A DNA stretch of 64,000 nucleotides, taken from assembly GCA_021770655.1 (NCBI GenBank), contig JAETQO010000005.1, positions 1 through 64,000 of the forward strand. Direction: 5' to 3'. Numbering within the stretch: position 1 is the first letter of the stretch; every line of letters starts with the position of its first letter. The notes beneath the pieces are model-generated. The model worked only from the letters and a program-made list of their open reading frames with translations, was not told where the DNA came from and made no database searches. Of this stretch, positions 27,848-37,789 are shown one piece after another. The translations under genes and the position numbers were made by a program. Source of the stretch: Ruminococcus sp. Lineage in GTDB: Bacteria > Bacillota > Clostridia > Oscillospirales > Ruminococcaceae.

Positions 27848-28636
27848 ATGGCATCAATAATGGACGGCGAAAGACAATTTCACATAAGAACGATTCCTGA
27901 TGAGATAGGCAGATATGTAATTTTACCTGGCGACCCCGGAAGAGTTCCCAGAATCGCCGCACTGCTCGACAATGCAGTACAGGTCGCTCAGAACCGAGAG
28001 TATAACGTTCATACCGGTTATCTTGACGGTGCAAAAGTTACTGTATGCTCTACCGGTATCGGAGGTCCCTCTGCTGCTATTGCAGTCGAGGAACTTGTAA
28101 AATGCGGAGCCGATACTTTTATCAGAATCGGCACAAGCGGAGGCATGGATCTGTCTGTAAGCGGAGGTGATCTGGTTATTGCCTCTGCCGCTATACGCAG
28201 TGAAGGAACTTCTCATGAATACTTGCCTGCCGGCTACCCTGCTGTCGCTGATTTTACCGTTACAAACGCTTTAGCTGAAGCGGCAAAAAAGCTTTCCGAA
28301 GATAAGCTTGGCAAACGCTATCATGTAGGAGTAGTACACAGCAAAGACAGTTTTTACGGAGAGGTTGAGCCTGAAAATATGCCGATCCGCGAAGATATTA
28401 ACTATCGCTGGGATTCATATTTAAAATGCGGCTGTCTTACATCTGAAATGGAATGTTCTGCTATTTTCTCCGTGGGTATTGCCAGACACGTCCGCTGCGG
28501 TGCAGTAATAACAGCTATTTGGAATGTAGAACGATCCAAAGCAAATCTTGAGGATAACGTCAGCGATGATACAGCAAGAGGCATAAGATGTGCAGTTGAC
28601 GCAGTAAAAATCTTAATTAGACATGATAAACAATAA
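27848..28636 (+). CDS. udp: Uridine phosphorylase
   Basis: 262 residues of the NP-1 family: PGDPGRVPRIA (phosphate binding), NVHTGYLDGAKVTVCSTGIGGPS, FIRIGTSGGMD, and SEMECSAIFSV, which contacts the ribose. Cleaves uridine to uracil and ribose-1-phosphate for salvage. AGAGAGGGATCAC precedes the ATG. Confidence 0.92.
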   Translation: MASIMDGERQFHIRTIPDEIGRYVILPGDPGRVPRIAALLDNAVQVAQNREYNVHTGYLDGAKVTVCSTGIGGPSAAIAVEELVKCGADTFIRIGTSGGMDLSVSGGDLVIASAAIRSEGTSHEYLPAGYPAVADFTVTNALAEAAKKLSEDKLGKRYHVGVVHSKDSFYGEVEPENMPIREDINYRWDSYLKCGCLTSEMECSAIFSVGIARHVRCGAVITAIWNVERSKANLEDNVSDDTARGIRCAVDAVKILIRHDKQ

Positions 28637-28637
28637 T

Positions 28638-28682
28638 AAAATGAGCAGTATCATAGAAGATTTACGATACTGCTCATTTTTG
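28638..28682. terminator. Terminator between udp and the pentapeptide gene
   Basis: AAAATGAGCAGTATC pairs with GATACTGCTCATTTT, with a T-run on both strands. Confidence 0.9.
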
Positions 28683-28707
28683 TACTCATTAAAAATCGTA
28701 GTTGTAC

Positions 28708-29358
28708 CTACTTTATTGTTATACCTAAAAGCGACGCAAGTTCAACTGCCTGTGAAGGTGTGAAAACCGCATTCCTCAGCTCTCTGAATGTATCGGAAAC
28801 CTTAACACCTGCAACACTGCATGATGTGAAATCAATTCCCCCCAGAGCGGTCCTGAAAAATGATGTATTCAGATATTTACAGCTTTCGGTTGAAAATGCC
28901 TTTAAAGTACAGGCAACAAGCTCGGCACATGAAAAATCACAACTGCTAAACCGGCAGGATGAGATTCTGCATTTATCAAAAATCGTATAGCCGCAGTTTG
29001 ATGAACCAATCAATACGTCCTGCATTATACAATCATTGAAATTAGTTCCCAGAAGCTTACTGCTTTTTATTTCGCATCTGCTGAAATATGCAGAATTCAT
29101 ATCTGCGTTTGAAAAATCCGTAGAAATAAATCTAACGTCAACAAAAGAAGTCTTTTCAAAATCACACCCGCTGAATATACAATTTTCAAAAGTGCAATTC
29201 AAAAAGGAAAGATAGGAAAGATCTTCGCTTTCAAGTACAACATCATAGAAAAGATAACCGCTTATGTCGGAATCATTACGCTTAGCCGCACGCCTTATAT
29301 CTGTCAAGTCATATACCTTTTCAAGGCTTTCATTAATATTAGGGGCAGATATTTTCAA
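28708..29358 (-). CDS. Pentapeptide repeat protein
   Basis: 216 residues. From about residue 50 to 180 the sequence follows a five-residue rhythm with Phe/Leu/Cys centres (CTFENCIFSG, CDFEKTSF, STDFSNADM), the signature of a right-handed quadrilateral beta-helix. Some relatives (Qnr, MfpA) mimic DNA and protect gyrase; nothing here proves that role. It follows a phosphodiesterase gene with a 2-bp gap. Confidence 0.85.
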   Translation of the reverse strand: MKISAPNINESLEKVYDLTDIRRAAKRNDSDISGYLFYDVVLESEDLSYLSFLNCTFENCIFSGCDFEKTSFVDVRFISTDFSNADMNSAYFSRCEIKSSKLLGTNFNDCIMQDVLIGSSNCGYTIFDKCRISSCRFSSCDFSCAELVACTLKAFSTESCKYLNTSFFRTALGGIDFTSCSVAGVKVSDTFRELRNAVFTPSQAVELASLLGITIK

Positions 29359-29360
29359 GA

Positions 29361-30104
29361 TTATTCCTCCCAGTTATCGGAAAAATCAAAATTCTCCGGA
29401 AAATTTTCTGCAATAACAGTTTTTGAAAACTGCGAAGCAGTTTCAATAAGTTCTCTGCCTCTTCCCGTCCATGTAATAAGGTCTGCACCTGCGTCCACCG
29501 CCTGAAAAGCAGTTTCAAGAGAAATCGAGCGTAAATCAGCAGAGAGAAAATCGGGTTTGGAAATCAAACGCCAGACTATAGGGAACGTGCATATTTTTCT
29601 GCCGAGATACTGCACGTCAAACTTCTTTTTATAACCTGATATTAGCTGACATCTGGGTGTTTTCGGCGACTTTATTCTGAACCAAAGCAATGAAAAAGGA
29701 TCAAAGCTTTGTACGGCATATTCGCCCTTATAGCTTTTCAGCAAATGGTTAAGCCTGCTTTCAAGTTCTCCGAACGGTGCGCCGCTTTTGATCTCGATCA
29801 GCATCGGAACTCTTCCGTCTATCAGTTTTAAGACTTCAGACAGAAGCGGTATTTTGTCATCACTGTCTCCAAGCCTGAAAGCAGACAACTGATCGTAAGT
29901 GAAATCACACACCTTTTCATCTACGCCGCACATGCGCAGCAGCGTATCATCGTGAAAAACAACCATACGGCAGTCTTTTGTAAGACGAACATCAAGTTCA
30001 ACAGATATGTTTTTCTCAGCGGCCGATTCAAAGGCTTTCAGAGAATTTTCAGGTCTCTCTTTTGAATGCAGACCGCGGTGAGCAATGTATTTACCGAAAT
30101 TCAT
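29361..30104 (-). CDS. Glycerophosphodiester phosphodiesterase
   Basis: 247 residues from MNFGKYIAHRG; an ATG ten codons upstream is too close to its GGAGG. GDPD fold: AHRGLHSKERPENSL, ELDVRLTKDCRMVVFHDDTLLR and EIKS hold the metal and acid-base residues. Hydrolyses glycerophosphodiesters to glycerol-3-phosphate. No signal peptide is seen, so it is probably cytoplasmic. Confidence 0.88.
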   Translation of the reverse strand: MNFGKYIAHRGLHSKERPENSLKAFESAAEKNISVELDVRLTKDCRMVVFHDDTLLRMCGVDEKVCDFTYDQLSAFRLGDSDDKIPLLSEVLKLIDGRVPMLIEIKSGAPFGELESRLNHLLKSYKGEYAVQSFDPFSLLWFRIKSPKTPRCQLISGYKKKFDVQYLGRKICTFPIVWRLISKPDFLSADLRSISLETAFQAVDAGADLITWTGRGRELIETASQFSKTVIAENFPENFDFSDNWEE

Positions 30105-30189
30105 ATTTAAAACCCCGCTTCCTTTCGGAAGCATACCTCCCTTTTAAAGTGATCGCAATAAAAATTATTACCGACAAATGATTATTTAT

Positions 30190-30253
30190 ATTATACTCTT
30201 GCGCAAACAAATTGTCAACAGCGGTTGAAATGCTTAAAGATTTATGTTATAAT
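30190..30253. promoter_or_regulatory. Back-to-back divergent promoters (GDPD gene and iorA)
   Basis: Leftward: TTGACA (30213-30218, reverse strand), 17-bp spacer, TATAAT (30190-30195). Rightward: TTGAAA (30225-30230), 17-bp spacer, TATAAT (30248-30253). The two -35 boxes are 6 bp apart inside an imperfect dyad with TCAAC/GTTGA arms, so one regulator could control both directions. Confidence 0.7.
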
Positions 30254-30353
30254 ATTTATGTTTAGATTATACAATTATTTTATATGATATTCTGCTGTTT
30301 TTACAGCAATAAAACAAACTATTCAGTCAACAAGTTTAGAAAGGACATTGTTA

Positions 30354-32147
30354 ATGAGAAAAGAATATGTTATGGGCAACAGCGCAATAGCCCTTGGAGC
30401 TATGACCGCCGGAATCAGCCTTGCGGCAGGTTATCCCGGCACGCCGTCATCGGAAATAATCGAAACTATAGCGAAACACAACAATGGACAAATTCATCTT
30501 GAATGGTCGGTGAATGAAAAGTCCGCTCTTGAAGTTGCTGCCGGCGCTTCTTATGCAGGCGCCAGAACGCTTGTCACAATGAAGCAAGTCGGATTGAACG
30601 TTGCTTCCGATCCGCTTATGTCGCTTGCATATGTAGGCGTCAAAGGCGGAATGGTAATCGTGTCGGCAGACGATCCCGGTCCTATTTCCTCACAGACAGA
30701 GCAGGATACAAGAATGTTTGCTGAATTTGCCAGAATTCCGGTGTTTGACCCGTCGTCGCCGGAAGAAGCTTACCTTATGATACAAGACGCCTTTGATTAT
30801 TCGGAAAAATATCATACTCCCGTGCTTTTCAGACCAACTACAAGGGTATGTCACGCATACGCCTCAATAGAATGGGAAGAAAATCCACAGCCAAAGGAAT
30901 ATGAGGGTTTTGTAAAGGATTCAAAGAAATGGGTAATTTTCCCGAAACTTTCTTTTGCTAATCACGAAATGATTGAGAAAAGAAATCCTAAAATAGGCGA
31001 TGATTTTTCAGAGTATGAAAAGAATACAGTTACAGGAAACGGAAGCAAAGCAATATTCGCATCCGGAGTGAGTTACGCTTACGCAAAGGAATATATCAAA
31101 GACAGGAATGATGTAATACTTTGCAAAATCTCTACTCCTTATCCTTTCCCCGAAAAGCTTACGTTATCTGTTCTTGAAAAATGCGATGAAGTTTTATGCT
31201 TTGAAGAGCTTAGTCCTTACATAGAAACACAACTTCAGCGCATAGCCGGTGTACATCATCTGCCTGTTAATATTCTTGGCAAGACCACAGGCAACGGCAG
31301 ACCTTCAGGAGAAAATTCAGCAGATTACGCCGCTGAGATCATCGGAAAGTTCTTGGGAGACAAACCAAAGGATAAAGCAAATCTGTCCGATATGCCCGCT
31401 CTACCTGTGAGACCTCCCGTACTTTGCGCAGGATGCCCTCACAGAGCGTCTTTCTATGCTGTCAAAAAAGCTATGTCAGGAAGAAAAGCGTATTTCTGCG
31501 GAGATATAGGCTGTTATACTCTCGGAAATGCAATGCCCCTAGATATGACCGATACTTGTTTATGTATGGGCGCAGGAATAACGGTTACACAGGGACTTCA
31601 CTGGACAGACGACAATGCCGTTTCGTTTGCCTTCGTCGGCGATTCTACATTCTTCGCTTCAGGTATGACGGGCATAGTCAACGCAGTATACAACGAAGCA
31701 GACATGATTCTCTGCGTGCTTGATAACTCCACTACTGCAATGACCGGTCACCAGCCTCATCCGGGCACAGGCAGAAATATGATGGGCGACATCATACAAA
31801 AGGTTGACATAATAAAGATACTCGAAGGAATAGGATTGAAAAAAATCATTACCGTAAATCCTTTTGATCTTGAGCAAGCTGTCGCCGCTGTTAAAGAATG
31901 CGCTGATACGAAAGGCGTAAAGGCGATAATTTTCAAGGCACCGTGTATTGCAATAACAAAACCAAAGGGAAAAATGGAGATTTCAGATAAATGCGTCAAC
32001 TGTAAAAAGTGTATCAAGGAGATAGGATGCCCTGCTATAATAATCCGGGAGGATAAGGTTGCGATTGATAAAACACTTTGCACAGGCTGTGGATTATGCG
32101 CTGAAATATGTCCTGCAAATGCTATCGGAGGTGAAGGCAATGAATAA
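30354..32147 (+). CDS. iorA: Indolepyruvate ferredoxin oxidoreductase, alpha subunit
   Basis: 597 residues from MRKEYVMGNSAIA after AGAAAGGA. The N-terminal pyrimidine domain (GYPGTPSSEIIE) and TPP-binding domain (GDSTFFASGMTGI...DNSTTAMTGHQPHPG) are followed by a C-terminal 2[4Fe-4S] ferredoxin part (CVNCKKCIKEIGCP and CTGCGLCAEICP). With IorB it interconverts aryl-pyruvates and aryl-acetyl-CoA using ferredoxin. Overlaps iorB by 8 bp. Confidence 0.95.
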   Translation: MRKEYVMGNSAIALGAMTAGISLAAGYPGTPSSEIIETIAKHNNGQIHLEWSVNEKSALEVAAGASYAGARTLVTMKQVGLNVASDPLMSLAYVGVKGGMVIVSADDPGPISSQTEQDTRMFAEFARIPVFDPSSPEEAYLMIQDAFDYSEKYHTPVLFRPTTRVCHAYASIEWEENPQPKEYEGFVKDSKKWVIFPKLSFANHEMIEKRNPKIGDDFSEYEKNTVTGNGSKAIFASGVSYAYAKEYIKDRNDVILCKISTPYPFPEKLTLSVLEKCDEVLCFEELSPYIETQLQRIAGVHHLPVNILGKTTGNGRPSGENSADYAAEIIGKFLGDKPKDKANLSDMPALPVRPPVLCAGCPHRASFYAVKKAMSGRKAYFCGDIGCYTLGNAMPLDMTDTCLCMGAGITVTQGLHWTDDNAVSFAFVGDSTFFASGMTGIVNAVYNEADMILCVLDNSTTAMTGHQPHPGTGRNMMGDIIQKVDIIKILEGIGLKKIITVNPFDLEQAVAAVKECADTKGVKAIIFKAPCIAITKPKGKMEISDKCVNCKKCIKEIGCPAIIIREDKVAIDKTLCTGCGLCAEICPANAIGGEGNE

Positions 32148-32736
32148 AGATATTATACTCTGCGGTGTCGGCGGACAGGGAACGGTTTTAGCCTCAAAGC
32201 TCATCGCTTCAGCCGCAATGAAAGACGGACAGACAGTCCATTCGGCGGAAACTATCGGAATGGCTCAGCGCGGAGGCTCTGTGATCAGTCATGTGAGAAT
32301 AGGAGATAAGGCTTATTCCCCTCTTATTCCCAACGGTTCTGCTGATATTATTCTTGCATTTGAACCTGCCGAAGCTGTTAGAAATCTTGCATATTTAAAG
32401 GCAGGCGGATTGGTCATTGTAAACAGCGTGCCTGTAAAGCCTGTCACCGAATCGCTTAACGATACGGGTTATGACGGTAAAGAAATGATCGAATATCTTA
32501 AAACAAAGTGCAGGAACGTGATTGTAGTAAATGCCGAGGAGCTTTGCAGAGAGTTCGGATCATCAAAATTCTTCAATGTGGCAATACTCGGCGTTGCGGT
32601 CGGCAGTGGGAAAACCGGTCTGTCACCTGAGAACGTGCTGTCTGAAATTGAAAACAGAGTTCCTGAAAAATTCAGAGAACTTAATATAAGAGCTTTTCTT
32701 AAAGGAGAGCAGATAGGAGCAAACTATGACGCTTAA
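32140..32736 (+). CDS. iorB: Indolepyruvate ferredoxin oxidoreductase, beta subunit
   Basis: 198 residues from MNKDIILCGVGGQGTV; GGAGG lies 5-10 bp upstream. The gamma-type fold of 2-oxoacid oxidoreductases has the GVGGQG and TIGMAQRGGSV motifs. It overlaps iorA and, by 11 bp, paaK, so all three are made together. Confidence 0.94.
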   Translation: MNKDIILCGVGGQGTVLASKLIASAAMKDGQTVHSAETIGMAQRGGSVISHVRIGDKAYSPLIPNGSADIILAFEPAEAVRNLAYLKAGGLVIVNSVPVKPVTESLNDTGYDGKEMIEYLKTKCRNVIVVNAEELCREFGSSKFFNVAILGVAVGSGKTGLSPENVLSEIENRVPEKFRELNIRAFLKGEQIGANYDA

Positions 32737-33967
32737 TAACAAACAAATCGAACAAATAAATAATCAGATCCGCAGGCTTTTGAAATCAGACAGCTATTAC
32801 GGAAAAATGTATAAAGAGCTAGGTATTGACGGGGTGACATCTCAATCTGATTTTGAAAAGCTCCCGTTCTCTGAAAAAAATGATCTGCGAAACGCTTATC
32901 CTTTGGGCATTATGGCTTGCAATGAAGAAGAAATTGTAAGGATACATTCATCATCAGGCACAACAGGAACGCCTGTTATTATCCCATATACCGCTAAAGA
33001 CGTTGACGACTGGGCTACTATGTTTGCCAGATGCTATGAAACAGCAGGTATTACCAGCAAAGACAGAATCCAGATAACTCCGGGATATGGTTTATGGACG
33101 GCAGGCATAGGCTTTCAGGCGGGCTGTGAAAAGCTTGGAGCAATGGCTGTTCCTATGGGACCGGGCAACACTGAAAAACAACTCAAAATGATGATAGATT
33201 TGCAGACTACCGTTTTAACTGCTACTTCTTCTTATGCACTTTTGCTGGCTGAAGAAATTCAGAAAAGAGGACTTGCTGATAAGATCAACCTCAAAAAAGG
33301 TGTTTTCGGCTCTGAGCGTTGGAGCGAGAAAATGAGAAAACGCATACGTAATGAATTAGGCATAGAACTGTATGATATTTACGGTTTAACGGAAATATAC
33401 GGGCCGGGAATAGGCATTAACTGTAAATATGACTGCGGTATTCATTATTGGGACGATTATGTGTACATAGAGGTCATTGATCCGGTTACAGGTAAAAATG
33501 TACCCGACGGTGAAGAGGGAGAAATTGTTATTACCACGCTGGTAAAAGAAGGCGCTCCCCTGCTGAGATTCAGAACCCACGACATATCCAGAATTATACC
33601 GGGTGATTGTCCGTGCGGAAGCCGTTTTCCAAGAATAGATATGATAAAAGGCAGAAGCGACGATATGTTCAAGGTAAGGGGCGTAAATATGTTCCCAAGT
33701 CAAGTGGAGGATATTCTAAAACAAGTTGACGGCGCATCCAGCGAATACACAATTACTATTGCCCATGACGATGATAACAATAAGGACGTTATGCTGTTAA
33801 CTGTGGAAGGCGAAGGAAGAGTAAGCTTTGAGTTTATGAGCAAGCAAATCCTTGAATTGTTCAAATCACTTATTGGTATGACTCCTAAGGTCATTGTAGT
33901 ACCTATCGGTACTCTTCCGAGAAGTGAGAAAAAGTCCAAGAGAGTAATAGACTACCGTAATTCATGA
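32726..33967 (+). CDS. paaK: Phenylacetate--CoA ligase
   Basis: 413 residues of the adenylate-forming family: HSSSGTTGTPVIIPYT (P-loop), DIYGLTEIYGPG, FRTHDISRI and a C-terminal KGRSDDMFKVRGVNMFP hinge. Activates aryl acetic acids to CoA thioesters. Coupled to iorAB, it can supply aryl-acetyl-CoA for reductive carboxylation to aryl-pyruvate, or work the other way to conserve energy from amino acids. Confidence 0.93.
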   Translation: MTLNNKQIEQINNQIRRLLKSDSYYGKMYKELGIDGVTSQSDFEKLPFSEKNDLRNAYPLGIMACNEEEIVRIHSSSGTTGTPVIIPYTAKDVDDWATMFARCYETAGITSKDRIQITPGYGLWTAGIGFQAGCEKLGAMAVPMGPGNTEKQLKMMIDLQTTVLTATSSYALLLAEEIQKRGLADKINLKKGVFGSERWSEKMRKRIRNELGIELYDIYGLTEIYGPGIGINCKYDCGIHYWDDYVYIEVIDPVTGKNVPDGEEGEIVITTLVKEGAPLLRFRTHDISRIIPGDCPCGSRFPRIDMIKGRSDDMFKVRGVNMFPSQVEDILKQVDGASSEYTITIAHDDDNNKDVMLLTVEGEGRVSFEFMSKQILELFKSLIGMTPKVIVVPIGTLPRSEKKSKRVIDYRNS

Positions 33968-34100
33968 AAATATCCATATATTATCGATTAATAAAAAATT
34001 AATAATTTATCACACAGTATCATCACAATAATAAGCTATAATATATTAATATGTTGTATAAATGCAATGAAAATGTAAAACAAGAAAGGATCTTTTCATA

Positions 34101-35324
34101 ATGATAAAAAGGATTTCAGCCGTTTTGCTGGCTTTGTCAATAACAATTTGCAGTCTTACTGCTTGCAGTAAAAATAATGACAGTTCGTCTTCTGTGACAT
34201 CAAGTAAAAATGATTCATCAGTATCTTCCGATGTTGACAGCACTGCGGACACTATGCCTGAAGCCTCGCTTACTATTGACGGCAAGAAAATAGATACGGA
34301 AAACTTTATTGTCTGCACTATTGACGGAAATGATATTGATTTTGACACGTTCAGATATTATTATTACTATACTATAAGCAAGTACACTTCTACCTACGGT
34401 GCAACGCTCGATACCATAAAAGAAACCGACGGCGGTTTTGAACTTTTGATGGAAGACGTTATCACGGCGCTGAAACAGGAATATGTTGCGCCTCGCCTTG
34501 CAAAGGAAAACGGAATAGACCTTACGGAAGACGATGAAAAAACGGTAGAAGAACAGATCGAAAGCGCTAAAGCTAATTACGATTCCGATGAAGCGTATCT
34601 TAATGATCTGAAATCTGCATATCTTACCGAGGCGCTTTACAAAAAAATGCTCGAAAGTGCAACTATTTACACAAAAGTAAATGAAACACTCTTCAAAAAT
34701 GACGGTAAATACGCTACCAAGAAGGACGATTTCAGAAAGATCGTTAAGGACACCGGCGAATACTGCCGTGAAGTTCATGTTATGATACCTTATTATGCAC
34801 AGGTAGAGCTTGACGACAGCACTGCGGAAAGCTTTGACAGTATGTCCTTGTCTGAAAAGGCAAGCGCAAAACAATCAGCATACGCCGCTCTTGACGAAGA
34901 CGCAGTTGCCGAGGCTAAAGAAAAAGCCAAGACTCTTGCAGAAGATGTTCTTAAGAAAGCAAAGGACGGCGAAGATTTCAATAAGCTTATCGAAGAGTAC
35001 GGATGGGATCTTGGACTTGAAGATCCTTCCACCGGATATTATTTCAATAAGGACACTACCGGTTATCCGGAAGAACTTGTTACGGACGCATTCAAGCTGA
35101 AAGAAAACGCTGTTTCTCAGGAGCTTACCGAAAATGATATTTACGGTTATTTCATAATTAAGCGTCTGCCTGTTGATATGGATTATGTAGAGGAAAATAT
35201 CGATGAAATGATCTATTCCTATGACGCTCCTGCAATTTCCGATGTTTACAATGAGATCATGGAGAAAATGGAAGTCACTTATTGCGACGAATGGGATAAG
35301 ATCACTGCCGACAGCATTACCTGA
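34101..35324 (+). CDS. Parvulin-type peptidyl-prolyl isomerase lipoprotein
   Basis: 407 residues. Lipobox LTACSK near residue 19-24, a Ser/Asp-rich linker, a SurA/PrsA-like N-terminal helical region (EDVITALKQEYVAPRLA), and a C-terminal part resembling the parvulin domain (VLKKAKDGEDFNKLIEEYG, AFKLKENAVSQ). Predicted to fold secreted proteins at the outer face of the membrane. Monocistronic with its own terminator. Confidence 0.75.
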   Translation: MIKRISAVLLALSITICSLTACSKNNDSSSSVTSSKNDSSVSSDVDSTADTMPEASLTIDGKKIDTENFIVCTIDGNDIDFDTFRYYYYYTISKYTSTYGATLDTIKETDGGFELLMEDVITALKQEYVAPRLAKENGIDLTEDDEKTVEEQIESAKANYDSDEAYLNDLKSAYLTEALYKKMLESATIYTKVNETLFKNDGKYATKKDDFRKIVKDTGEYCREVHVMIPYYAQVELDDSTAESFDSMSLSEKASAKQSAYAALDEDAVAEAKEKAKTLAEDVLKKAKDGEDFNKLIEEYGWDLGLEDPSTGYYFNKDTTGYPEELVTDAFKLKENAVSQELTENDIYGYFIIKRLPVDMDYVEENIDEMIYSYDAPAISDVYNEIMEKMEVTYCDEWDKITADSIT

Positions 35325-35342
35325 TATATTTTGCTGTTTCAT

Positions 35343-35373
35343 AAGCCTGAGGTTAAAATCTCAGGCTTTTCTT
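35343..35373 (+). terminator. Terminator of the PPIase gene
   Basis: AAGCCTGAG pairs with CTCAGGCTT, followed by TTCTTGTTTT. Confidence 0.85.
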
Positions 35374-35429
35374 GTTTTGTTTATTGACGTGAACTGCAAT
35401 ATCTGTTATAATATTTATGGGGTGAAAAT

Positions 35430-36173
35430 GTGGATAAGCTAAAATTTCACGAAGCCTGTGATAAAATAATTAATGCAGAGCGGGAGCGAAACGGTATCGG
35501 CACGCTCGGTGAAAAAACTCTTCACGCTGTTTTAAAAAATTATTTTGAACCGCACGGTGACAACCAGGAAATTAAAATCGGCGGGTATGTTGCCGATATA
35601 GTCGGAGAAAACGGAGTAATTGAAATTCAGACCAGACAGTTCAACAAACTTCTCAAAAAGCTCGAAGCTTTTCTCGAATTCAGCGATGTAACCGTCGTAT
35701 ATCCTATGGCTGAGATAAAATATCTCAGATGGCTTGACATTGACACCGGAGAACTCTCACAGCGCAGAAAATCGCCGCGAAAGGCTAAGATATATGACGT
35801 TTTTCCTGAGCTTTACAAGATAAAATATACTTTGGACAATCCCCGTTTTCATCTTTGTCTGTGTATGCTTGAAGTAGAAGAAATACGCTATCTGAACGGA
35901 TGGTCAAAGGACAAAAAAAGAGGATCATCGCGATGTGACAGAATACCTATTGAACTTACAAATGAAATTTACATTAATAACGTTAATGATTTCGGAATAT
36001 TTATACCCGACGATCTGCCTGAAAGCTTTACGTCCAAAGATTATTCTAATTGCTGTAAGATATCCAGACCGCTGGCGCAGACAGCGCTCAATATACTTAC
36101 ATATTTAGAAATAGTCAAACGCACGGGGAAAAACGGAAATACTATCATATACAAAGTACGAAAAAATGCTTGA
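35430..36173 (+). CDS. Hypothetical protein with nuclease-like (PD-(D/E)XK) region
   Basis: 247 residues from a GTG. After an N-terminal helix, YVADIVGENGVIEIQTRQF has the acid-then-E-x-Q arrangement of restriction-endonuclease-fold enzymes; HTH-like PLAQTALNILTYLEI lies near the C-terminus. I do not recognise a named family. It is followed by the carboxypeptidase gene with a 34-bp gap, which may be chance. Confidence 0.5.
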   Translation: MDKLKFHEACDKIINAERERNGIGTLGEKTLHAVLKNYFEPHGDNQEIKIGGYVADIVGENGVIEIQTRQFNKLLKKLEAFLEFSDVTVVYPMAEIKYLRWLDIDTGELSQRRKSPRKAKIYDVFPELYKIKYTLDNPRFHLCLCMLEVEEIRYLNGWSKDKKRGSSRCDRIPIELTNEIYINNVNDFGIFIPDDLPESFTSKDYSNCCKISRPLAQTALNILTYLEIVKRTGKNGNTIIYKVRKNA

Positions 36174-36207
36174 TATGAAATAACGCAATCGGAAAGGATA
36201 AGTCCTG

Positions 36208-37623
36208 ATGAAATTTATAAATAAACTGAAAAGAATAGTTTGTATGACCCTTGCAATTATCATGATTGTACCTGCGGTTTGTGCAGACGCTCTGAATTTT
36301 ACTCCGACGTCGGGTGTAGACGATAATGGAGATGACATTCCGCTCTCGCTATACTCAAAATCTGTTTATATGATGAATCTTGATACCGGAGAAACCATAG
36401 TGGATATTAACGGTGAAGATGAACGAGCGCCGGCTTCACTTACTAAAATTATGACCGCCGTGGTATTACTTGACGAATTTGACGGAGATGAGGAAAAACT
36501 CAGGTCTACATATTATTCTGCCGGTTCGCAGGCTTTCGATGAGCTTTACGATACAGGCGCATCGACGGCAGACATTCAGCCCGATGAATCTGTTAATTGT
36601 TACGATCTGCTTGCGGCTCTGCTTATTCCCTCTTCTTGTGAGGCGGCAAACATCATTGCGCTCAATCTTTCGGATTCGCTTACAGGCTTTGCTGATCTAA
36701 TGAATGAAAAAGCTGAGAAGCTCGGAATGAAAAACACTCATTTTTCAAATGCTCACGGCCTTTGGGCTCAGCAGAATTATTCGTCCTGCAAGGATATAGC
36801 TACACTATGTGAATATGCTTTGGAGAACTACCCGGTTTTCAAGGATATTGTTTCACAATCCAGCTATCACATGGACTCTACGTCGTATCATTCCGAAGGA
36901 ACAAACATTTACAATACCAATCTTATGCTTGACTCAATGACAGATTATTATTATTCTTATGCAAAAGGTATCAAAACCGGATCCCTAGACGCTGCAGGAA
37001 GGTGTCTTGCATCATATGCAGAATATGACGGCATTTCGTATATTACAGTCACAATGGGTGCTCCAATGGAAAAGCTTGATGAAGACGTAAAAAAAGGCGA
37101 AGAAGATCCGGATTCCATATACGGTTATGATACCGTATATTATAATATTCTGGATCATATTCGCTTGTACAAATGGGCTTTTTCCAGTCTTGTACCTACG
37201 GATTTTGTTGATAAAAGCAGTGAGGTAAGAGACGTTGCAGTTAAATTTGGAGACGGAAAGGATTATGCTAACCTGAAACCGGCAACCGGATATTCAAGGC
37301 TGTGGCCTACAAATATTCCTGTTGATGATGTAGAAAAGAAAATCACTGTTTACGACAACGTGGTAGCTCCTATAGAGGTCGGCGATGTTCTGGGTAAAAT
37401 GGAGCTTGTATACAACGGTGAAACACTGGCAGAAATTGATCTGATCTCAACAACTAGGGTTGAACGTTCTCAGACAAAAGCAAAAGTAAAAATAGCAAAA
37501 TCATACTTTGATTCACCGGTATTCAAGTATACTGCACTGGTAATTGTGACCGCTTTTATCATTTATTCAATATTGTATATTATAAAGATACAAAAAAAGT
37601 ACATAAAGAAAAAAGAGTCATAA
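36208..37623 (+). CDS. D-alanyl-D-alanine carboxypeptidase (PBP5-like, S11)
   Basis: 471 residues: signal peptide, catalytic S-x-x-K in PASLTKIMTA, KTG in GIKTGSLDA, and a C-terminal membrane helix followed by a Lys-rich tail. The usual SxN motif reads SSCEAAN here, i.e. Cys in place of Asn. Trims the terminal D-Ala of peptidoglycan stem peptides at the outer membrane face. AAAGGA precedes the ATG. Confidence 0.9.
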   Translation: MKFINKLKRIVCMTLAIIMIVPAVCADALNFTPTSGVDDNGDDIPLSLYSKSVYMMNLDTGETIVDINGEDERAPASLTKIMTAVVLLDEFDGDEEKLRSTYYSAGSQAFDELYDTGASTADIQPDESVNCYDLLAALLIPSSCEAANIIALNLSDSLTGFADLMNEKAEKLGMKNTHFSNAHGLWAQQNYSSCKDIATLCEYALENYPVFKDIVSQSSYHMDSTSYHSEGTNIYNTNLMLDSMTDYYYSYAKGIKTGSLDAAGRCLASYAEYDGISYITVTMGAPMEKLDEDVKKGEEDPDSIYGYDTVYYNILDHIRLYKWAFSSLVPTDFVDKSSEVRDVAVKFGDGKDYANLKPATGYSRLWPTNIPVDDVEKKITVYDNVVAPIEVGDVLGKMELVYNGETLAEIDLISTTRVERSQTKAKVKIAKSYFDSPVFKYTALVIVTAFIIYSILYIIKIQKKYIKKKES

Positions 37624-37789
37624 CCTATTCCATTGTTTCCGAATAATAAAATCAATTATGATTATCACCAGTAAGCTTTCAAGCCTACACTCTGGACAGT
37701 TGACAAAAGCAAAAGCGGAGCTGTTTGGGAAGCTTTAACTTCTATAATGCCCTTATCATTTAGCAAATCTACTCTCGTTCTCTTGGTAT

